11,554 nucleotides of DNA from a bacterium (lineage in GTDB: Bacteria; Bacteroidota; Bacteroidia; Bacteroidales; Bacteroidaceae), in NCBI GenBank assembly GCA_004562975.1, contig SFQP01000035.1, positions 1-11,554 on the forward strand. The letters run 5' to 3'. Below, in pieces: positions 8,876-11,554 of the stretch (position 1 is the stretch's first letter; each line of letters begins with the position of its first letter). A program made the translations under genes and the position numbers. Below the pieces are notes generated by a model that was given only the letters and a program-made list of their open reading frames with translations, was not told the DNA's origin and did not search any database.

Positions 8876-8905
8876 AAAAATATAACCGATGTGGCTGCGG
8901 TTATA
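8876..8905 (-). terminator. Terminator downstream of the starch-synthase-like gene
   Basis: TATAACCG and CGGTTATA form a perfect 8-bp stem (8881-8905) with a 9-base loop. On the minus strand it is followed by TTTTTATT. It lies about 45 bases ahead of the DUF4270-type start codon, so it could end the upstream transcript or attenuate the downstream one. Confidence 0.75.
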
Positions 8906-8910
8906 AAGAA

Positions 8911-8997
8911 AAGCCGACGGGTTCATGTTTCCAAGAAGAATAGGTTGAAATCCTACGTTACGGAGGTGTAGCGTTTGTCACATCAACCCGTCGGCTT
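8911..8997 (-). repeat. Long inverted repeat, possible structured RNA element
   Basis: AAGCCGACGGGTT (8911-8923) and AACCCGTCGGCTT (8985-8997) are exact reverse complements. After one mismatched base on each side, ATGT (8925-8928) and ACAT (8980-8983) extend the stem to about 17 pairs. The loop holds two possible small hairpins: TAGG/CCTA (about 8941-8955) and ACGTTA/TAGCGT (about 8956-8975, with a G-U pair on the plus strand). On the minus strand the stem is followed by TTTTCTTT, so it may be a second, long-looped terminator or a small structured RNA between the genes. Strand is uncertain. Confidence 0.6.
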
Positions 8998-9018
8998 GTA
9001 ATCGTCGTATGGTTGCTA

Positions 9019-9032
9019 TTGCAATATTGCAA
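9019..9032. repeat. Perfect 14-bp palindrome
   Basis: TTGCAATATTGCAA is its own reverse complement and lies 8 bases downstream of the stop codon of the starch-synthase-like gene. It could be a protein-binding site or chance in AT-rich intergenic sequence; no function is evident. Confidence 0.4.
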
Positions 9033-9039
9033 GTCCGGC

Positions 9040-9867
9040 TTAGTCCATAAGACTGTCGAAGAATTCGTTGTAGGTGGTGGCCATGGCTTCAGGTTCCGGA
9101 GCGTTGAGAACGGGCAATCCCTTTGCTTTGGCCATTTCCATCATTTCGGGGAGCACGCCCGTTTCGCCTTCGATGACACCGTCGCTGAATGCCACGGCTA
9201 TTTGTGCGAGTGCATCGGGTCTGCTGAAGTCAATGCCAGCCTCTTTTGCCGTTTCGATGTTGGCGTTGCGGTATTGCAGGCATTCGGCAAAGTTTTCGGC
9301 CTTCCGGCTGTCGGGCATTTCGCCGTAGAGCGAGTAGGCCACTTTGGCATTGGCGAAAGCCGGTTCTTCGCGGAATGCCGTTTTGATATAGAAGGGGACG
9401 ATGGCCGACATCCATCCCTGACAGTATATCATATCAGGACACCAACGGAGCTTCTTTACCGTTTCGAGCACGCCGCGAGCGTAGAATATGGCTCTTTCCA
9501 CGTTGTCGGGATATTCCTGTCCCTCTTCATCGGCCATCATGCGGCGCTTGTGGAAGTAATCATCGTTGTCGATAAAGTACACTTGCATCCGTGCAGCCTG
9601 GATGGAGGCGACTTTGATGATGAGCGGGTGGTCGGTGTCGTCGATGATGATGTTCATTCCTGAAAGGCGGATTACCTCGTGCAGCTGGTTGCGCCGTTCG
9701 TTGATGATTCCCCAACGCGGCATGAAGGTGCGGATTTCGCAGCCCTGTTCTTGGAGCGCCTGAGGCAATTTACGTCCGTCGAGTGCCATGGGTGTCTCGC
9801 CGACGTAAGGTACCATTTCCTGGGTAATGAATAATACTTTCTTAGACTTCATCTTGTTATTCTTCAT
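9040..9867 (-). CDS. Short starch/glycogen-synthase-like protein (GT5 N-terminal domain only)
   Basis: This 275-residue protein resembles only the N-terminal (GT5) half of glycogen synthase, as do the short proteins annotated glycogen/starch synthase in Bacteroides. KKVLFITQEMVPYVGETPMAL (about 9-29) aligns with the first strand and ADP-glucose loop, but the KTGGL motif is absent. The conserved segment INERRNQLHEVIRLSGMNII (55-74) and DNDDYF (100-105) follow. DMIYCQGWMSAIVPFY (145-160) sits where true synthases carry an H-D-W motif, here Gln150-Gly151-Trp152. The catalytic C-terminal domain is missing (full enzymes have ~480 residues). It is therefore probably not an active synthase by itself. 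ATG 9867 is preferred because AAGGAAG lies just upstream; ATG 9852 is a credible alternative and 9924 is less likely. It is divergent from panC. Confidence 0.85.
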   Translation of the reverse strand: MKNNKMKSKKVLFITQEMVPYVGETPMALDGRKLPQALQEQGCEIRTFMPRWGIINERRNQLHEVIRLSGMNIIIDDTDHPLIIKVASIQAARMQVYFIDNDDYFHKRRMMADEEGQEYPDNVERAIFYARGVLETVKKLRWCPDMIYCQGWMSAIVPFYIKTAFREEPAFANAKVAYSLYGEMPDSRKAENFAECLQYRNANIETAKEAGIDFSRPDALAQIAVAFSDGVIEGETGVLPEMMEMAKAKGLPVLNAPEPEAMATTYNEFFDSLMD

Positions 9868-9974
9868 GGCTTCCTTACCGGATGCGGTTTGTTGATACAT
9901 TTTGCGTGCCAACGATGCAGGCAAAAGGTGTTAGAAACATCGTGATAAATAAGCCCGTTACGTAAATTTGAAGG

Positions 9975-9982
9975 CAAAGTTA
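9975..9982 (-). promoter_or_regulatory. Bacteroidetes-type -7 promoter element for the synthase-like gene
   Basis: On the minus strand this reads TAACTTTG, an exact TAnnTTTG match, about 108 bases before the chosen start. A TTTG box exists upstream (10007-10010) but at 24 bases, longer than the usual 19-21, so the -33 element is uncertain. A run of eight T lies between the two boxes. Confidence 0.55.
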
Positions 9983-10109
9983 GTAAAAAAAACGGATTGC
10001 AAGTGCCAAACCTGTTTTCAGAACTTGGCTTCTTGTTAAAAAATGCCTTTTTATCGTGCATTTCGGGGGGCTATCTCATAATTTATGTGTTATTTTGCAG
10101 CCCCAAGAG

Positions 10110-10137
10110 CGGAAGGAGCCCCGAGGGGGTGCTTCCG
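10110..10137 (+). other. GC-rich hairpin in the panC leader
   Basis: CGGAAG (10110-10115) pairs with CTTCCG (10132-10137); inside, GCCCC faces GGGGT across a GAG loop, with a short mismatched internal loop between the two stems. There is no following T run, so it is not a simple terminator. Confidence 0.45.
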
Positions 10138-10138
10138 G

Positions 10139-10169
10139 ACGGTGCGGGGAAATTATTGTTCCACACCGT
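10139..10169 (+). other. Second hairpin in the panC leader
   Basis: ACGGTG (10139-10144) pairs with CACCGT (10164-10169), and GGAA (10148-10151) can pair with TTCC (10159-10162) inside it. It follows the preceding hairpin by one base and ends about 60 bases before the panC start. It may be part of an untranslated leader; no known riboswitch class was recognised. Confidence 0.45.
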
Positions 10170-10228
10170 GCAAGATGTGGCCGGGCCGCAGAGGCTTTGG
10201 CATCATTTTTTCCTTCAAATACTGCACA

Positions 10229-10916
10229 ATGAAAATTATTCAAAAGACGAGCGAACTGGAGGCCGTGCTGGCCGAAGAACGCTCCGCAGGCAAGAAAATC
10301 GGCTTGGTTCCCACCATGGGAGCCCTTCACGCCGGACATGCCTCGCTGGTCGAACGTGCCGTAGCCGAAAACGACTGCACCGTGGTGAGTGTGTTCGTGA
10401 ACCCCACGCAATTCAACGACCCTACCGATTTAAAGAACTATCCCCGAACGCTTGAAGCCGACTGCGCTTTGCTTGAGAGCCTCGGGGGCCGGGACATTTC
10501 AACGGCGTTTGCCAGATAGTCAGCAAGCTCTTCCTTTGGGTCAAGCCCGACAGGGCCTATTTCGGCGAGAAGGACTACCAGCAGATAGCCGTCATCCGCG
10601 CCATGGTCAAGGACCAGGGCTTTCAGTTGGAGTTGCGTCCCTGTCCCATCGTGCGTGAAGAGAGCGGACTGGCTTTGAGTTCGCGCAATGCCTTGCTCAC
10701 AGAGGAGGAACGCCGTACCGCCGTGTGCATCTCCCAAGCCTTGAAGAGCAGCGTGCCCTTTGCCCAGACACATACCGTGGCCGAAACCCACGATTTGGTG
10801 GTAGGCGCGTTGAATGCCACGAAGGGGCTGGAAGTGGAATATTTTGAAATAGTTATTGTGGTCAGCGTCCCGTTCGTTTGATAGACAATATTAAATACAA
10901 AGAAGCCGGGGCTTGA
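10229..10916 (+). pseudogene. panC: Pantothenate synthetase, broken by two internal deletions
   Basis: PanC condenses pantoate with beta-alanine using ATP (cytosolic, vitamin B5/CoA pathway). The sequence is spread over three frames. Part 1 (10229 to about 10485) has [18 protein letters not shown] with the HxGH motif and [21 protein letters not shown]. Part 2 (about 10489-10854, next frame) resumes at [15 protein letters not shown], then [38 protein letters not shown] (KMSKS-like SSRN) and ends at EYFEIV. Part 3 (about 10857-10916, third frame) gives [19 protein letters not shown] then TGA. The missing pieces are the family segment around FAPSV..YP..RPGHF (roughly 38-40 residues) and a C-terminal stretch of about 25 residues. 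About 227 residues remain against ~280 usual. Read as is, the first frame stops at 10519 after a short out-of-frame tail, so no active enzyme is expected. panD follows 30 bases downstream. Confidence 0.92.
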
Positions 10917-10946
10917 GGAAGCCTGCGCTCGTTTCCCTGAATATCC

Positions 10947-11297
10947 ATGTTGCTTTCCATTCTGAAATCAAAAATCCATTGTGCCCGCGTAACGGAAGCC
11001 AATCTCCACTACATGGGCAGCATCACCATTGACGAGGCACTGATGGAAGCCAGCGGCTTGGTTGCCGGCGAGCACGTCCATGTGGTGAACAACTGCAACG
11101 GAGCACGCATTGAGACCTACGTCATCACCGGGCCGGCACATTCCGGCTGCATCTGTCTGAACGGAGCCGCTGCCCGGCTCTTCCAGGTGGGCGATGAAGT
11201 CATCATCATGGCCTATGCACAGATGACCCCTGAAGAGGCGAAAACCTTTAAGCCACAGGTCATCTTCCCTTCGGGCGAAAATAACACATTAGACTGA
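10947..11297 (+). CDS. panD: Aspartate 1-decarboxylase (PanD) proenzyme
   Basis: PanD decarboxylates L-aspartate to beta-alanine, the substrate of PanC, in the cytosol. The 116-residue sequence has full family length. It carries the self-cleavage site YMGSITID: cleavage between Gly24 and Ser25 creates the pyruvoyl group. Lys9, Arg54 and Tyr58 (in GARIETY) and Asn72 (in CLNGAAARL) occupy the positions of known active-site residues. No lesion is visible, in contrast to panC just upstream. The ATG at 10947 gives the expected [18 protein letters not shown] start. The gene is probably cotranscribed with panC. Confidence 0.95.
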   Translation: MLLSILKSKIHCARVTEANLHYMGSITIDEALMEASGLVAGEHVHVVNNCNGARIETYVITGPAHSGCICLNGAAARLFQVGDEVIIMAYAQMTPEEAKTFKPQVIFPSGENNTLD

Positions 11298-11311
11298 AAC
11301 ACCCACACCGC

Positions 11312-11332
11312 TTCCTGCAGTGTTGTCAGGAA
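11312..11332. repeat. Small inverted repeat after panD
   Basis: TTCCTG (11312-11317) and CAGGAA (11327-11332) form a 6-bp stem with a 9-base loop, 15 bases after the panD stop codon. No T run follows, so its role is unclear. Confidence 0.35.
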
Positions 11333-11347
11333 CAGCCGGGTAAAGAT

Positions 11348-11426
11348 AAGAGAGATGAGGTCGTAAGCAGACTTTCACCGTTCGCTTGGAGCGGAATGAA
11401 AGCAGACTTACGACCTCATCTCTCTT
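11348..11426. repeat. 20-bp perfect inverted repeat, probable bidirectional terminator
   Basis: Twenty bases at 11348-11367 (from AAGAGAG to CGTAAG) are the exact reverse complement of 11407-11426. Within the 39-base loop, CTTTC (11372-11376) pairs with GAAAG (11398-11402), and CGCT/AGCG can close an inner hairpin. Outside, T-rich sequence follows on the plus strand (TTTGTTATCTCTTTT) and ATCTTT follows on the minus strand. It sits between panD and the leftward open frame at the window edge, so it could terminate both, but it is much longer than ordinary terminators and may be a dispersed repeat. Confidence 0.75.
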
Positions 11427-11428
11427 TG

Positions 11429-11554
11429 TTATCTCTTTTCAAGCGAGCTTGAACTCTGCTCATTTGGCTTAACGAAATCGTTCTTAAAAGTGCGATTTCT
11501 CGCCATGGCAAAGCTAAAACAAGTTTTGCTTTGCTCATTTGGCTTAACGAAATC
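11429..11554 (-). CDS. Partial leftward open frame with 25-residue repeat unit
   Basis: On the minus strand the frame is open from the window edge for 41 codons to a TAA at 11429-11431. The translation contains DFVKPNEQS twice, 25 residues apart, joined by KTCFSFAMARNRTFKN, and ends in SSSLEKR. The repetition keeps the frame (75 bases). An internal Met at 11504-11506 could be a start, but the frame continues through it. No family is recognised. It may be the end of a real repetitive protein or a noncoding DNA repeat that happens to be open; the start lies outside the window. Confidence 0.3.
   Translation of the reverse strand, partial: DFVKPNEQSKTCFSFAMARNRTFKNDFVKPNEQSSSSLEKR
11457..11554. 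repeat. Direct repeats at 75-bp spacing with internal palindromes
   Basis: The 23 bases at 11457-11479 recur exactly at 11532-11554, where the window ends, so the second copy may be longer. Between them GAAATCG (11474-11480) and CGATTTC (11493-11499) are inverted, and GCAAAGC (11508-11514) with GCTTTGC (11528-11534) form a second inverted pair enclosing AAAAC/GTTTT. The 52-base spacer and single repeat do not fit a CRISPR array; a tandem or dispersed repeat is more likely. Confidence 0.75.

Larger units (their letters stand above)
9868..10228. other. Divergent intergenic region between the synthase-like gene and panC
   Basis: This 361-base stretch holds no credible gene; open frames entering it are just extensions of the flanking genes. 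The left part is AT-rich and carries the leftward promoter. The right part (from about 10100) turns GC-rich and contains two adjacent hairpins in what should be the panC leader. TTATTTTG at 10090-10097 is a one-mismatch candidate for the panC -7 element, without a clear -33 box. Confidence 0.6.

Noticed and set aside
8911..8997. Integron attC-like site
   Set aside because: The long imperfect palindrome has a similar size, but the outer boxes do not read RYYYAAC/GTTRRRY in the required orientation and there is no integrase or cassette.
9013..9663. 216-codon plus-strand open frame opposite the starch-synthase-like gene
   Set aside because: It lies wholly antisense to a strongly conserved gene and its translation is rich in His, Phe, Gly and Val without any recognisable motif, as expected of a shadow frame.
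11457..11554. CRISPR array at the window end
   Set aside because: Only two repeat copies, a 52-base spacer that itself contains palindromes matching the repeat edge, and no cas genes in the window.

Overview
The window looks like chromosome from an order Bacteroidales bacterium (Bacteroidaceae/Prevotellaceae-like) with GC content somewhat above 50%. The reasons are: families largely restricted to Bacteroidetes (a DUF4468-type secreted protein, a DUF4270-type lipoprotein, a short starch-synthase-like protein encoded divergently from panC-panD), promoter -7 elements of the Bacteroidetes form TAnnTTTG, and a pgk sequence close to Bacteroides/Prevotella enzymes. No mobile element, tRNA, rRNA or CRISPR array was recognised.

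Layout. 35-631 (+): secreted DUF4468-like protein. 800-1956 (+): pgk, interrupted by a frameshifting internal deletion near codon 33, followed by a strong terminator. 2064-6413 (+): a tightly packed three-gene unit made of an orphan periplasmic-binding-protein-like lipoprotein, a 708-residue cytosolic TPR protein and an exported alpha/beta-hydrolase-like protein. 6580-9867 (-): read from right to left, a truncated starch-synthase-like protein, a DUF4270-type lipoprotein and a sugar-nucleotide nucleotidyltransferase; the first two are separated by several inverted repeats including a clear terminator. 10229-11297 (+): panC, broken by two internal deletions, then an intact panD, the two steps that convert aspartate to beta-alanine and join it to pantoate. 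11298-11554: a 20-bp perfect inverted repeat, and beyond it a leftward open frame running off the window with a 75-bp (25-codon) repeated unit.

The most notable signal is that two conserved metabolic genes (pgk, panC) carry three internal deletions of tens of bases. The flanking family sequence is otherwise well preserved and all three shift the frame in the same sense. A real loss of pgk would be surprising in a fermentative anaerobe, so an assembly, amplification or cloning artefact must be excluded before any biological reading. The second notable signal is the repetitive edge at 11348-11554. I see no convincing undescribed defence or mobile system here; the 2064-6413 trio is the best candidate for an uncharacterised functional unit.
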